From Arthrobacter sp. CJ23 (lineage in GTDB: Bacteria; Actinomycetota; Actinomycetes; Actinomycetales; Micrococcaceae): a stretch of 64,000 bases of DNA. Of the stretch, positions 18,992-27,983 are shown piece by piece (position 1 is the first letter of the stretch; each line of letters starts with the position of its first letter). The notes under the pieces are model-generated. The model ran no database searches and was not told the origin of the DNA. It saw nothing but the letters and a program-made list of their open reading frames with translations. The position numbers and the translations under genes were made by a program. The stretch lies in contig NZ_CP102950.1 in assembly GCF_024741795.1 (NCBI RefSeq), forward strand, positions 1 through 64,000, written 5' to 3'.

Positions 18992-19623
18992 GCGGCGGCC
19001 TCGAGCGAGAGGAGGGCGCGCTTGGCCTCGGTCCCGCCCAGGTAGCCGCCGAAGGAGCCGTCCGATTTCACCACCCGGTGGCACGGGACGATCAGCGGGA
19101 GCGGGTTGGTGGCGCAGGCCGTGCCGACCGCGCGCACCGCGCGGGGGCTGCCTGCCGCCTGGGCCACCGCGGCGTAGCTTTCCGTGTGCCCGTAGGCGAT
19201 GTGCGGCAGGTGCTGCAGCACGCTGAGCCGGAAACCGCGGGAGAGCCGGAAGTCCAGGGGAAGGTCGAACTCCCGGCGGGTGCCTGCGAAGTATTCGTCC
19301 AGCTCCCGCGCCGCGCCATCAAGCCGGGCGGGAACGCGCAAGATCCGCGGACTGATCTTTTCGGCGAGCAGTTGCAGCACGGCGTCGTGGTCCTCCCGGG
19401 CGAAGGCGACGCGCACGATTCCCTGTTCAGTTGCGGCGAGCAGCAACTTGCCCAGCGGTGACTCCACCACCCGGTACGCGATGTCCAGGGCGCCGATGTC
19501 CCGTGCGTCCGCGGCGAGGCGCTGGTGCAGGCGGTCCAGGGCCGCGGTGTCCGTGGAGGCGGCGGTCAGGGGGGCGAAGAGCGTGGCGGCGTCCGTCTCC
19601 GTGAATTCCGTGTCGATGCTCAT
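18988..19623 (-). CDS. Methylated-DNA--protein-cysteine methyltransferase with N-terminal extension
   Basis: This suicide enzyme transfers O6-alkyl groups from guanine to its own cysteine. The 211-residue protein has the active site VPCHRVV with Cys181, preceded by the NPLPLI block, and the recognition-helix region RAVGTACATNPL. Unlike the 169-residue paralogue in the same operon, it carries about 45 extra N-terminal residues (LFAPLTAASTDTAALDRLHQRLAADARD and surroundings), predicted helical and acidic. Its start overlaps the stop of the sigma-factor gene (ATGA), the position usually occupied by an anti-sigma factor gene. Methyltransferase identity is secure; any regulatory role is inference. 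Confidence 0.92.
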   Translation of the reverse strand: MSIDTEFTETDAATLFAPLTAASTDTAALDRLHQRLAADARDIGALDIAYRVVESPLGKLLLAATEQGIVRVAFAREDHDAVLQLLAEKISPRILRVPARLDGAARELDEYFAGTRREFDLPLDFRLSRGFRLSVLQHLPHIAYGHTESYAAVAQAAGSPRAVRAVGTACATNPLPLIVPCHRVVKSDGSFGGYLGGTEAKRALLSLEAAA

Positions 19624-20117
19624 GGGGTCACTCCTGTCGAAAGCGGTGCCGCGAGGACGGTGCGCAGCGCCTTCACGCCGTCTGCGGCGGCCCGTCGGGC
19701 GGCCTCGGGGGTGCCGCCAAGGATGGCGGCGATGTCCTTGTAGGGCAGCCCGGCCAGGTAGTGGTACGCCACCGCCTGGCGCTGCTTGGGCGGCAGCTGC
19801 CCGACGGCGTCGAGCAGTTCCGCTTGCCCGTCACCCGGGATGCCCAGCCGGGAATGCTGCTCCGGCGGTTCCTCGACCGGCACGGCACGCCGGTTGCGGG
19901 AACGGATGAGGTCGATGGCCTTGCGGTGCGCGATGGTGACCAGCCAGGCCTCCACATTGGCACCGGCCGGCAGCTCCGGGTAGGCCTGCAGCGCGGACAG
20001 GAAGGTCTCGGACCAGCCGTCCTCGGCATCATGGGGGCCGAGCACCGCCCGGCACACCCGCAGCACGGTGGGGCCGTGCTCCTGGACAATGGCTTCGAAC
20101 GGCTTCCTGGGCTCCAT
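19620..20117 (-). CDS. ECF-type RNA polymerase sigma factor of the alkylation-repair operon
   Basis: The 165-residue protein contains sigma region 2 (about 5-75, with FLSALQAYPELPAGANVEAWLVTIAHRKAIDLIRSR-like content) and region 4 (about 103-155, with LPPKQRQAVAYHYLAGLPYKDIAAILGGTPEAARRA as the helix-turn-helix). It has no region 1.1 or 3, as in ECF sigma factors. It overlaps both neighbours by ATGA, between two O6-alkylguanine methyltransferase genes. The context suggests it directs transcription of DNA-alkylation repair genes, replacing the Ada activator, which is absent from this window. No cognate anti-sigma gene of a known type is visible. Confidence 0.85.
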   Translation of the reverse strand: MEPRKPFEAIVQEHGPTVLRVCRAVLGPHDAEDGWSETFLSALQAYPELPAGANVEAWLVTIAHRKAIDLIRSRNRRAVPVEEPPEQHSRLGIPGDGQAELLDAVGQLPPKQRQAVAYHYLAGLPYKDIAAILGGTPEAARRAAADGVKALRTVLAAPLSTGVTP

Positions 20118-20626
20118 CAGAAGAGCTTGCTTTCCTTCACGGCCGCGGGTTCCTCGAGCTCGAGCAGGAACCGCTTGTTCTCCAGGCCGCCCGCGTAGCC
20201 GGTGAGGCTGCCGTCCCGTCCCACCACCCGGTGGCAGGGGACCACGATGCTCAGCGGGTTCCGGCCGACGGCCGAACCGACAGCCTGGGCCAGATTGGGG
20301 TCGCCGAGTTCGGCGGCTATTTCGCCGTAGCTGACGGTCTCCCCGAAGGGAATGAGGTCCAGGCGGGCCCAGACCTTCTCCTGGAACGGATTTCCGCTGG
20401 CCTTGTACGGGAAATCGAAGCCCGTGCGTTCGCCGCGGAAGTATTCGGCCAGCTCCGCCGCGGCACGGGCAAAGACAGGATCTTCGGCAGGAACGGCGGC
20501 GCCGAAGTATTCCGGTGGCGGCATATGCCAGTGCCCCTTGAAGAAGATGCCCTTCAGGACCTCGCCGTCGGCAACCAGGGTCAGCTGTCCCAGCGGCGAA
20601 TCAATGATGGTGTGCCTGGTGCTCAT
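20117..20626 (-). CDS. ogt: Methylated-DNA--protein-cysteine methyltransferase (Ogt type)
   Basis: The 169-residue enzyme repairs O6-alkylguanine by accepting the alkyl group on Cys131 in VVPCHRVV. The minimal Ogt layout is present: an N-terminal alpha/beta domain, ALD-type helix FQEKVWARLDLIPFGETVSYGEIA near 81-104, and the AVGSAVGRNPLSI block before the active site. ATG at 20626 is used because upstream in-frame sequence overlaps crgA antisense-like codons. It is the first gene of the alkylation run, 44 bp after the crgA stop, and its stop overlaps the sigma-factor start. Read-through from crgA is possible. Confidence 0.95.
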   Translation of the reverse strand: MSTRHTIIDSPLGQLTLVADGEVLKGIFFKGHWHMPPPEYFGAAVPAEDPVFARAAAELAEYFRGERTGFDFPYKASGNPFQEKVWARLDLIPFGETVSYGEIAAELGDPNLAQAVGSAVGRNPLSIVVPCHRVVGRDGSLTGYAGGLENKRFLLELEEPAAVKESKLF

Positions 20627-20670
20627 GTCCTGTAGACGGTCCGGGCGGCGGAAATGTGAGGTGGGGGCCG

Positions 20671-20922
20671 CTAGGAGCGCCAGCGCGTGGTCATGAGGAA
20701 GCCCACGATCGCGATGCCGAAGCCTGCCACGATGTTCCAGGAACCCCAATCGCGCACCGGGAAGAGACCTTCACTGATGTAGAACGTGATGATCCAGATC
20801 AGGCCGACGATCATGAGTCCGAACATGACAGCCTTGTACCAGACGGGGTTCGGCGTGTTCTGCGCCGCCGACGTCTGCTGGGCCTGGCGGGCAGGCCTCT
20901 TGCGTGGCTTGGACTCGGGCAC
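20671..20922 (-). CDS. crgA: Cell division protein CrgA
   Basis: CrgA is an actinobacterial membrane protein that helps coordinate septum assembly; in mycobacteria it interacts with FtsZ, FtsQ, FtsI and Wag31. The 83-residue product has a basic N-terminus (PRKRPARQAQQ), the conserved NPVWYK block before the first membrane helix (about 31-48), a short DWGSWN-type loop, and a second helix (about 63-78) ending in TRWRS. GTG at 20922 follows GGAGG. Length and topology match the family. It is divergent from the sortase gene, the usual arrangement in Arthrobacter relatives. Confidence 0.93.
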   Translation of the reverse strand: MPESKPRKRPARQAQQTSAAQNTPNPVWYKAVMFGLMIVGLIWIITFYISEGLFPVRDWGSWNIVAGFGIAIVGFLMTTRWRS

Positions 20923-21096
20923 GGATCCTCCTTGGCTGGCTGAACAAAATGCACACGCGCGCACCCTTGATATCCTGCAGGAAGGAAAATTCCAGCGGTT
21001 CAATGCGCGCGGTAATTCTGGGTTCTTACTAGCTGCCAAGTCTAGCCGGAAGTCAGGCACCGCCAGCGCCTCCCGCGCCTGTGAAGAGGAGACCCT

Positions 21097-21921
21097 GTGG
21101 CTCAGCAGCAGACGGACGGATCCGCTGTCATGACCACCGGCGGCGGAACTCCGGCATCGCTGCCCAAGCGGCGCATCACAGCAGGCGACGTGGTCCGCAA
21201 GATCGCGGAGATCCTCGGCGAACTGCTGGTGACCGCCGGCGTCGTCCTGCTGCTGTTCGTGGCCTGGGAACTGTGGTGGACCAACGTGGAAGCCGATGCC
21301 AAGCAGAGCGAGGCGATCAAGAGCTTTGCGCAGGACTTCGACGGCCCGCTGGCACCCGTGGCACCGCCGTCGTCCTCGGCCGCGCCGGTCAACTACGGCC
21401 CTCCCGCGGTGGCGGAGGCCCCCGGACACGGCGGCATGATCGGCATCATGTACATCCCGCGCTTCGGCCCCGACTACACGCGCCCCATCATCGAGGGCAC
21501 CAGCAGCGACATCCTGGACACGCTCGGGCTGGGCCACTACGCCAACACCACCATGCCGGGCGCACCCGGAAACTTTGCCGTTGCCGGCCACCGGCAGACG
21601 CACGGTGCCGTGCTGGACAACATCCACCTCCTGGTGCCCGGCGACCGGATCTACATCCAGACCACGGACGGCTACTACACGTACGTTTTCCGGAACAACC
21701 AGATCGTCATGCCGGAGCGGACGGACGTGCTGCTCCCGGTTCCGACACAGCCCGGCGCGGATCCCACTGAAAGCTTCCTCACCATGACCAGCTGCAATCC
21801 CCGCTTCGGCGCCCAGGAACGGATCATCGCCTACTCCCTCCTGGAAGGCTGGCAGCCGGTCTCCGCCGGGCCGCCGTCGGAGATCGCCCCACAAGTCGCC
21901 CAGGCCCACGGAAAGGGATAA
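21097..21921 (+). CDS. Class E sortase
   Basis: Class E sortases anchor surface proteins to peptidoglycan in high-GC actinobacteria, usually recognising LAXTG. The 274-residue protein has a cytosolic N-terminus, one membrane helix (41-58), a Pro/Ser linker, and the sortase domain from about 112. Catalytic residues are His165 (AVAGHRQTHG), Cys233 in TMTSCNP and Arg242 in QERII. GTG at 21097 follows AGAGGAG. It leads a plus-strand run with a small membrane protein and trpG/pabA. No obvious LAXTG substrate is encoded in the window. Confidence 0.93.
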   Translation: MAQQQTDGSAVMTTGGGTPASLPKRRITAGDVVRKIAEILGELLVTAGVVLLLFVAWELWWTNVEADAKQSEAIKSFAQDFDGPLAPVAPPSSSAAPVNYGPPAVAEAPGHGGMIGIMYIPRFGPDYTRPIIEGTSSDILDTLGLGHYANTTMPGAPGNFAVAGHRQTHGAVLDNIHLLVPGDRIYIQTTDGYYTYVFRNNQIVMPERTDVLLPVPTQPGADPTESFLTMTSCNPRFGAQERIIAYSLLEGWQPVSAGPPSEIAPQVAQAHGKG

Positions 21922-21924
21922 GCA

Positions 21925-22095
21925 ATGTACGGATGGATTTTCCGCCACTTGCCGGGACCCCTGTGGGTGCGGATCCTGACTTCTTTGGTGCTGCTGGCCG
22001 GCGCCCTGGTGCTCATGGTCCAGTTCCTGTTCCCCTGGTTTTCACAGTTCACCACCCTCACCGACTCAACGATTGGTTCAGCGCAGCAGCCATGA
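21925..22095 (+). CDS. Small single-pass membrane protein between sortase and trpG
   Basis: ATG at 21925 opens a 56-residue frame that begins 3 bp after the sortase stop and overlaps the next start by ATGA. The product has a short amphipathic beginning (MYGWIFRHLPGPLWVR) and one strong membrane helix (about 17-38, ILTSLVLLAGALVLMVQFLF). A short polar tail containing FTTLTDSTIG ends it. Small proteins of this kind occur at the same place in related actinobacteria; function is unknown. Tight packing on both sides supports a real gene. Confidence 0.75.
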   Translation: MYGWIFRHLPGPLWVRILTSLVLLAGALVLMVQFLFPWFSQFTTLTDSTIGSAQQP

Positions 22096-22733
22096 GCACA
22101 ACAAAAATCCTCGTCGTGGACAACTACGACAGCTTCGTCTACACCCTTGTCGGCTACCTCCAGGAACTCGGCGCCGAAACCACCGTGGTCCGCAATGACG
22201 ACGTGACCCTCGCCGAGGCCACCGAACTGGCCGCGGCACGCGACGGCATCCTGGTCTCGCCCGGCCCGGGCACACCTGCCGAGGCAGGCGTCTGCATCGA
22301 GCTGATCAAGTGGTGCGGCGACAACAACAAGCCGATGTTCGGCGTCTGCCTGGGCCACCAGGCCCTCGCGGAGGCCTACGGCGGCGTGGTGACGCATGCC
22401 CCGGAGCTCATGCACGGCAAGACCTCGCCCGTGCTGCACGAGGGAAAGAGCGTCTTCGCGGGGCTGCCCTCCCCCGTCACGGCCACCCGCTACCACTCAC
22501 TGGCCGCCGTCCGGGAATCCATCCCCGACGTCCTGGAAATTACCGCGGAAACGGCCAGCGGGGTGATCATGGGCCTGCAGCACCGGACGGCACCGCTGTG
22601 CGGTGTGCAGTTCCACCCGGAGTCCGTGCTCACCGAGGGCGGCTACCAGATGCTCGGCAACTGGCTAGAGTCGCTTGGCATGGCAGGCGCCGCGGAGCGC
22701 GCCTCGAAGCTGAGCCCGCTGATCCAGCACTGA
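22092..22733 (+). CDS. trpG: Aminodeoxychorismate/anthranilate synthase glutamine amidotransferase
   Basis: This class I glutamine amidotransferase supplies ammonia to a chorismate-using partner for anthranilate or 4-amino-4-deoxychorismate synthesis. In the 213-residue protein the nucleophile is Cys86 in FGVCLGHQ, with His175 and Glu177 in VQFHPES completing the triad. DNYDSFVYTL and SPGPGTP are further family blocks. The larger TrpE/PabB partner is not in the window, so the choice between folate and tryptophan pathways is open; pabA is an equally possible name. It ends the sortase run and converges on pknB. Confidence 0.93.
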   Translation: MSTTKILVVDNYDSFVYTLVGYLQELGAETTVVRNDDVTLAEATELAAARDGILVSPGPGTPAEAGVCIELIKWCGDNNKPMFGVCLGHQALAEAYGGVVTHAPELMHGKTSPVLHEGKSVFAGLPSPVTATRYHSLAAVRESIPDVLEITAETASGVIMGLQHRTAPLCGVQFHPESVLTEGGYQMLGNWLESLGMAGAAERASKLSPLIQH

Positions 22734-22803
22734 CTGGCGGGCTCGGGTCCGCACGGCCCCCGGGCGCGGCGGGCCGTGGGCCCTACCCGGCCCGCGCACC
22801 CGG

Positions 22804-24717
22804 CTAAGGTTTGGCGGGCTTGGTTTCCGTAGCGGTGGGCGTCGGCGTCGGAGTGGGCGCCGGGGCCTTGGCCACGGTCACCGTGATGGTCTTGCCCTGT
22901 TCCACCAGGCTGTCCGCCGGGTCGCTCTGGTGCGTGACGGTGCCGGGCGCCACGATGGCGTTTTCCTGCTCGACGACCGACATTGCCAGGCCGTTAGCCT
23001 TCAGCAGCGCGTCCGCGTCGTCCTTGGGCAGGTTCCTGAGCTCGGGAACGGCCACCTTGCCCGAGGAAATGAGGAGCTCCACCTCTGCTCCGACCGAGAC
23101 CGCGGCTCCGGGGGACGGGCTGGTGTTGATGACCAGGCCGCTGGGAACGCTGGCGCTGTTGGTGATTTTGGCCGAGATCACGCCGGTCATGCCCATCTGC
23201 CGCAGGGCGTCGCGGGCCGAGGATTCGGTCTTTCCGAGGATGTCCTGCGGGATGGTCACCGAACTGGGGCCGTTCGAGATGTTCAGGACCACCTCGGAGT
23301 TCTGTTCCAAGGACGTCCCGGCGTCAGGGATGGTGCCGATCGCCGTGCCCTTGCTGATCTTGTCGTGCGGGAGCCCGTTCGTTTTGGGGACCAGCTTGGC
23401 GTTGTAGATTTCCTGGATGGCCTGCGCTTCGCTCATGCCGCTCACCGAAGGCACAGCGGACTGCGGCGGCGGCGGTGCCTTGAAATTCACGGTGCTGTAG
23501 ATCCAGAATCCGCCGCCGGCCAGCACCAGGAGCGTGAAGATCACCAGCGTGGCTGCCCATGCCCGGCGCCGGCGCTTTTGGGCCTTGCTCCGCTCGCGTT
23601 CGGGCGGCAGTCCGAGGGGCAGTGCTTCCTCCTCGGCGAAGTCGTCCACGGCGTGCATCGCCATCAGGGTGTCCTCCGCGGTGTCCCCGGAGTCGGCTCC
23701 GGCCTCGCGCAGCGGCGAGGCCAGGAATCCTGCGGGGGTGCCGTCAAAGCCGGTGGAAGGGACGACGTCGGTGGGGTCCGTGGGCGCCTCGGCGGCGGCG
23801 GGTTCCGGCACGGCTATGCCGTTGCTCGCCGCCCGCAGGGCGCGTCGGAAGGCGGCGGCATCCTGGAAGCGGTCCGCGCGGTTCTTCTGCAGGGCCTTCG
23901 CCAGGACGCTGTCCAGTGCCTCGGACACCTCGGGGTTGAAGGTGCTGGCCGGTTCCGGGATCTCGCGGACATGCTGGTAGGCGACCGAGACGGGGCTGTC
24001 GCCCAGGAACGGCGGCCGGCCGGTCAGGGTTTCATACAGCAGGCATCCGGCGGAGTACAGGTCGCTGCGGGCATCGACGGTCTCGCCGCGGGCCTGCTCG
24101 GGCGACAGGTACTGGGCCGTGCCCACCACTGCCTGGGTCTGCGTCATGGTGGCCGAGGAATCCGCCATGGCACGGGCAATGCCGAAATCCATGACCTTCA
24201 CGCCGTCCGTGTTCCCGCACACCATCACGTTGGCCGGCTTGATGTCCCGGTGCACGATGCCGGCCTTGTGGCTGTATTCCAGGGCCGACAACACGCCGAG
24301 GGTGAAGTTGACGGAGTCCGCGATGGTCAGTTCCTTGGCCTTGACCATGTCGCGCAGCGTCCGCCCGGAAACAAACTCCATCACGATGTATGGCACCGGA
24401 ACGCTCTCGCCGGAGTCGCCCGGCACCTCGAACTCGCCGGTGTCGTAGATCGCCACGATGGATGGGTGGTTCAGCGCCGCGACGGCCTGGGCCTCCCGTT
24501 TGAACCGTGCCTGGAACTGCGGGTCGCGGGCAAGGTCCGCGCGCAGGATCTTGACCGCGACGGTCCGCCCCAGGAGGGTGTCCACGCCACGGTGGACGTC
24601 CGCCATGCCGCCACGCCCGATCAGCTCGCCAAGTTCGTAGCGGCCATTGAGGACATGCTGCGGCTTCGCCGGGGAGCGGTCCTCCCTGTGCGCTGGGCTG
24701 GGGCGTGGCGTGGACAT
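22804..24717 (-). CDS. pknB: Serine/threonine protein kinase PknB with PASTA domains
   Basis: PknB senses cell-wall fragments and phosphorylates cell-division and wall-synthesis proteins. The 637-residue protein has a cytosolic kinase domain (about 27-290) with catalytic Lys56, HRDIKPAN (155-162) and DFG (176-178). An acidic juxtamembrane linker, a basic stop (AQKRRRR) and a membrane helix (386-407) follow. About three extracellular PASTA repeats (roughly 419-485, 486-555, 556-620) precede a Thr/Pro tail. M. tuberculosis PknB has four PASTA domains, so this one is shorter. It is the last gene of the fhaA-to-pknB operon, 6 bp after pknA. Confidence 0.97.
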   Translation of the reverse strand: MSTPRPSPAHREDRSPAKPQHVLNGRYELGELIGRGGMADVHRGVDTLLGRTVAVKILRADLARDPQFQARFKREAQAVAALNHPSIVAIYDTGEFEVPGDSGESVPVPYIVMEFVSGRTLRDMVKAKELTIADSVNFTLGVLSALEYSHKAGIVHRDIKPANVMVCGNTDGVKVMDFGIARAMADSSATMTQTQAVVGTAQYLSPEQARGETVDARSDLYSAGCLLYETLTGRPPFLGDSPVSVAYQHVREIPEPASTFNPEVSEALDSVLAKALQKNRADRFQDAAAFRRALRAASNGIAVPEPAAAEAPTDPTDVVPSTGFDGTPAGFLASPLREAGADSGDTAEDTLMAMHAVDDFAEEEALPLGLPPERERSKAQKRRRRAWAATLVIFTLLVLAGGGFWIYSTVNFKAPPPPQSAVPSVSGMSEAQAIQEIYNAKLVPKTNGLPHDKISKGTAIGTIPDAGTSLEQNSEVVLNISNGPSSVTIPQDILGKTESSARDALRQMGMTGVISAKITNSASVPSGLVINTSPSPGAAVSVGAEVELLISSGKVAVPELRNLPKDDADALLKANGLAMSVVEQENAIVAPGTVTHQSDPADSLVEQGKTITVTVAKAPAPTPTPTPTATETKPAKP

Positions 24718-24723
24718 GGCTTC

Positions 24724-26529
24724 CTAGTTGCCCGGGCTGGTGCTGGGGCCGTTGGACGGCACCAGCGGCTTGGAGAGGTGGTAGGTCACCACGGAGCCGG
24801 CGGCCAGCTTGGTGCCTGCTACAGGATCCGAACTCACGAAGGTATTCGGTGCCTGGCCGATGGCGCCGTTGACCGGGGCGCCCGCCACCCAGCGAAGGTT
24901 GGCGCCCTCGATGGCAGCCTTGACCTGGGCCTCAGTGGCGCCTTGGCCGATGGCCGGAACCGACACCATTTCCGGTCCCTTGGAGTAGGTGACCGTGATC
25001 GGTGTGCCCTCGTCGACGAGTCCTGACGGATCGATATCCGTCACGGTGCCCACGGGTGCGCTGTTGAAGACTTCCACGCCCTTCACCTGAAGCTTCAGGC
25101 CAATGAGTTCGCTGCGGACAGCGTCATACTGCTGACCCAGGTAGGAAGCCGGGATCAGGTTGATCTTTGCGGCGGTCGACTGGCTGGGCGTCGCGGAGGG
25201 GCTCGGCGAGGACTGTGTGGGGCTGGCCGAGGATTTCGTGGGGCTGGCGCTGCTCTGGGTGCTGGGCGGCGCCGAGGAGCTGGAGGTGCCCTGCGGTCCG
25301 AAGACGCCTGACTGTGAGATCAGGAAGCCCACCAGCACGAAGAGGACCAGCAGGATCAGGGCGACCAGCGGCCACGTCCACGGGCTGCGCTTCTTGCGCT
25401 CGGGCTCCGGCTCGAAGTTGTCATCGTCGTCGTAATGGCCGGTTTCGTCGTCGCTCCAGCTGCGCTCGGCGGCCATGGCGTTGGCGCGGGACAGGGCTGA
25501 ACCGGCACCGGCACCGGCACCTGCGGCCGCGCCCGCACCGGCGGCGCCGATCACGGGCAAGGCGGAGGTCGCCGTCGCCCCCTGCTCCCTGCCGTACGGG
25601 GAGCTGACGACGCCGGTGGGCGCCGTCGGGGTGTCCACCGGGGCGGTGATGGGGCCGGTGGCTGCCTCGTACAGCAGCATGCCGGGCACCGCGGCGTGGG
25701 CCGCGGCGATGTCGCCGTTGCGGATGGCTTCGGCCGCCTCGGCCAGCACGATGGCGTTGGCAGGACGGTTCTTGGGGTCCTTGGCGAGCATGGACATCAG
25801 AAGGGCCCGCACCGGCTTCGGCAGGGTTTCGGGCAGCGGCGGCGGAGCGTCGTTGACCTGTGCCAGGGCGATCGCGATCTGCGATTCGCCGGAGAACGGG
25901 CGGTGGCCCGTGAGGCACTCGTAACCGATAACGCCCAGGGAATATATGTCCGAGGAGCCCGTGGCCGTCTGCCCCGTGGCCTGTTCGGGGGCCAGGTACT
26001 GGGCGGTGCCCATGACCTGACCGGTCTGCGTCAGCGGGACCTGGTCGGCCAGGCGGGCGATGCCGAAGTCCGTGACCTTGACCCGGTTGTCCGGCGTGAT
26101 CAGCAGGTTGCCCGGCTTCACGTCACGGTGCACCAGGCCCTGCGCGTGCGCGATGGCCAGGGCCCGGGCTGTCTGCGCGATGATGGACATGGTCCGGTCC
26201 GGGGACAGGACCTGCTCGCGCTCCAGGATGCCGCTCAGCGGGGCGCCCGGCACGAGCTCCATGACCAGGTACGCGGAACCGTCTTCCTCGCCATAGTCGA
26301 AGACGTTGGCGATGCCCACGTGGTTCAGGAGCGCAGTGTGGCGGGCCTCGGCCCGGAAGCGCTGGAGGAAGCCGGGATCGCCCGTATATTCCTCTTTGAG
26401 CACCTTAATGGCGACAATCCGGCCCAGGATCTGGTCCTTGGCCTTCCAGACTTCGCCCATGCCGCCAATCGCAATACGACTGGTCAGCTGGAACCTGCCG
26501 CCGAGGGTGATTCCTGAAGTAGGTCTCAC
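24724..26529 (-). CDS. pknA: Serine/threonine protein kinase PknA with PASTA-like repeats
   Basis: The companion kinase of PknB acts in cell-shape and division control. The 601-residue protein has its kinase domain at about 10-275 (Lys42, HRDVKPGN at 134-141, DFG at 154-156). A long Ala/Gly/Glu-rich cytosolic linker leads to a basic KKRSPWTWP stop and a membrane helix (about 385-405). A Ser/Thr/Pro-rich outer linker follows, then two PASTA-like repeats (about 462-595). Mycobacterial PknA lacks extracellular PASTA repeats, so this form has a sensor of its own. GTG at 26529 overlaps the pbpA stop by 4 bp. Confidence 0.95.
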   Translation of the reverse strand: MRPTSGITLGGRFQLTSRIAIGGMGEVWKAKDQILGRIVAIKVLKEEYTGDPGFLQRFRAEARHTALLNHVGIANVFDYGEEDGSAYLVMELVPGAPLSGILEREQVLSPDRTMSIIAQTARALAIAHAQGLVHRDVKPGNLLITPDNRVKVTDFGIARLADQVPLTQTGQVMGTAQYLAPEQATGQTATGSSDIYSLGVIGYECLTGHRPFSGESQIAIALAQVNDAPPPLPETLPKPVRALLMSMLAKDPKNRPANAIVLAEAAEAIRNGDIAAAHAAVPGMLLYEAATGPITAPVDTPTAPTGVVSSPYGREQGATATSALPVIGAAGAGAAAGAGAGAGSALSRANAMAAERSWSDDETGHYDDDDNFEPEPERKKRSPWTWPLVALILLVLFVLVGFLISQSGVFGPQGTSSSSAPPSTQSSASPTKSSASPTQSSPSPSATPSQSTAAKINLIPASYLGQQYDAVRSELIGLKLQVKGVEVFNSAPVGTVTDIDPSGLVDEGTPITVTYSKGPEMVSVPAIGQGATEAQVKAAIEGANLRWVAGAPVNGAIGQAPNTFVSSDPVAGTKLAAGSVVTYHLSKPLVPSNGPSTSPGN

Positions 26530-27983
26530 TTGTTCAACACCGCCTCAAAAATCTTCTTCGCGTTCGGACTGGTTAGCTTTGCGCCGGTGATCACGTCTAC
26601 GCCTTCAATGACGATGGTGACGGCCACCTGCGGGTCGTTGGCCGGGGCAAACCCGGTAAACCATGAGTTGTTCAGGCCTGAATCCCCCAGCTGCGCGGTG
26701 CCGGTCTTGCCGGCCACCTGCACTCCGGGAATCGCGGCGCCTGAGGCGATGCCTTTGGACACCGCGCCGGTCATCCACTGCGTGATCTGGGCAGCAATGG
26801 AGGTGCTGGTGGAGGTCCGCAGGACCTCGGGCTTGGCCTCGCTGATGACGCGCAGATCGGGGGCACGCACGGTCTTGATGAGGTTCGGTTTCATCTGCAC
26901 CCCGCCGTTGGCGATGGCGGCGGTCATCATGCCGATCTGCAGGGGCGTTGCCTTGACGTCGCGCTGCCCGACGGCGGACTGGGCCAGTTCTGCCTGGTCC
27001 AGGTCGGCGGGGAAGACGCTCTCCGCCTGCCCCAGCTTGAGCTGATCGCCGAAGGTCTCGCCGAAGCCGAACTTCTTGGCCTGGTCCGCGATGGCTTGCT
27101 GCCCGAGGTCCAGCGCAATGCTGGCGAACGGGGTGTTGCAGGACTGTTCCAGGGCGAACGCGAAGTCTGCCGTCTCGCGGACATTGCAGTTGCCGCCGGC
27201 GTAGTTGGGCAGCACGGCGTTGGAGCCGGGCAGCGGCAGGCTGCTCGGATTGGGCAGCTGGCTGTCCTTGTTGTACTTGCCGGAGTTGAGTGCCGCTGCC
27301 GTGTCCACGAGCTTGAACACCGAACCGGGCGCGAGCAGGTTGCCCGTGGGGCCACTGACACTCTGGTTCAGGTTGATGCCGGGAATCTGGTTGAGTTTCT
27401 GGTAATTGGCTTCCGAGGCCGCTGCGTCATGGGTGGCGATCAGGTTGGGATCGTATGACGGCTTGGAAACCATGGCCAGGATGGCGCCGGTCTTCGGGTT
27501 GGTGACCACGATGGAGCCGCGTTGGCCGTCCGGAATGAGGTCGTAGGCAAGTTTCTGCAGTTCCGGATCGAGGGTCAGTTCCACCGAGGCGCCCTTGGGC
27601 TCCTTGCCGAGGAACATCTGACTCATGCGGTCCAGGAACAGCTGGTCCGAGTTTCCGCCGAGCTGGTCCTGCAGGGAAAGCTCCAGGCCGGTGGAGCCAT
27701 AGCCCCTTGAGAAAAAGCCGGTGATTCCCGCATAGAGCTCCGGCTGGGTGTACTTGCGCTGGAACTGGCAGGTCTCCGTGCCCGGGGCAGACTCGGCGAT
27801 CGGTTTCCCGGCCACGATGATGGCGCCGCGGTCGTTGCAGAAACTGGCCAGGATGGCGCGCTGGTTCCACGGGTTGGCATTGAGCTCGTCCGCGCCGATG
27901 ACCTGCACATAGCTGATGGCACCGAAAATGAGGGCGAACATGGCCACGGCGGCCAGCCAGGAGCTTCGAATGGCCTGGTTCAC
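26526..27983 (-). CDS. pbpA: Penicillin-binding protein PbpA (class B transpeptidase)
   Basis: PbpA crosslinks peptidoglycan outside the membrane, with RodA as glycan polymerase partner. In the 485-residue protein an N-terminal membrane helix (about 8-28) is followed by the PBP dimer region. The transpeptidase domain has S221-V-F-K224, SCN (281-283) and KTG (426-428). GTG at 27983 overlaps the rodA stop (GTGA); the long in-frame extension upstream is Arg-rich and lies inside rodA, so it was rejected. The two cysteines near 49 and 72 and a third pair in the catalytic domain are not unusual for this family. Confidence 0.96.
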   Translation of the reverse strand: MNQAIRSSWLAAVAMFALIFGAISYVQVIGADELNANPWNQRAILASFCNDRGAIIVAGKPIAESAPGTETCQFQRKYTQPELYAGITGFFSRGYGSTGLELSLQDQLGGNSDQLFLDRMSQMFLGKEPKGASVELTLDPELQKLAYDLIPDGQRGSIVVTNPKTGAILAMVSKPSYDPNLIATHDAAASEANYQKLNQIPGINLNQSVSGPTGNLLAPGSVFKLVDTAAALNSGKYNKDSQLPNPSSLPLPGSNAVLPNYAGGNCNVRETADFAFALEQSCNTPFASIALDLGQQAIADQAKKFGFGETFGDQLKLGQAESVFPADLDQAELAQSAVGQRDVKATPLQIGMMTAAIANGGVQMKPNLIKTVRAPDLRVISEAKPEVLRTSTSTSIAAQITQWMTGAVSKGIASGAAIPGVQVAGKTGTAQLGDSGLNNSWFTGFAPANDPQVAVTIVIEGVDVITGAKLTSPNAKKIFEAVLNK

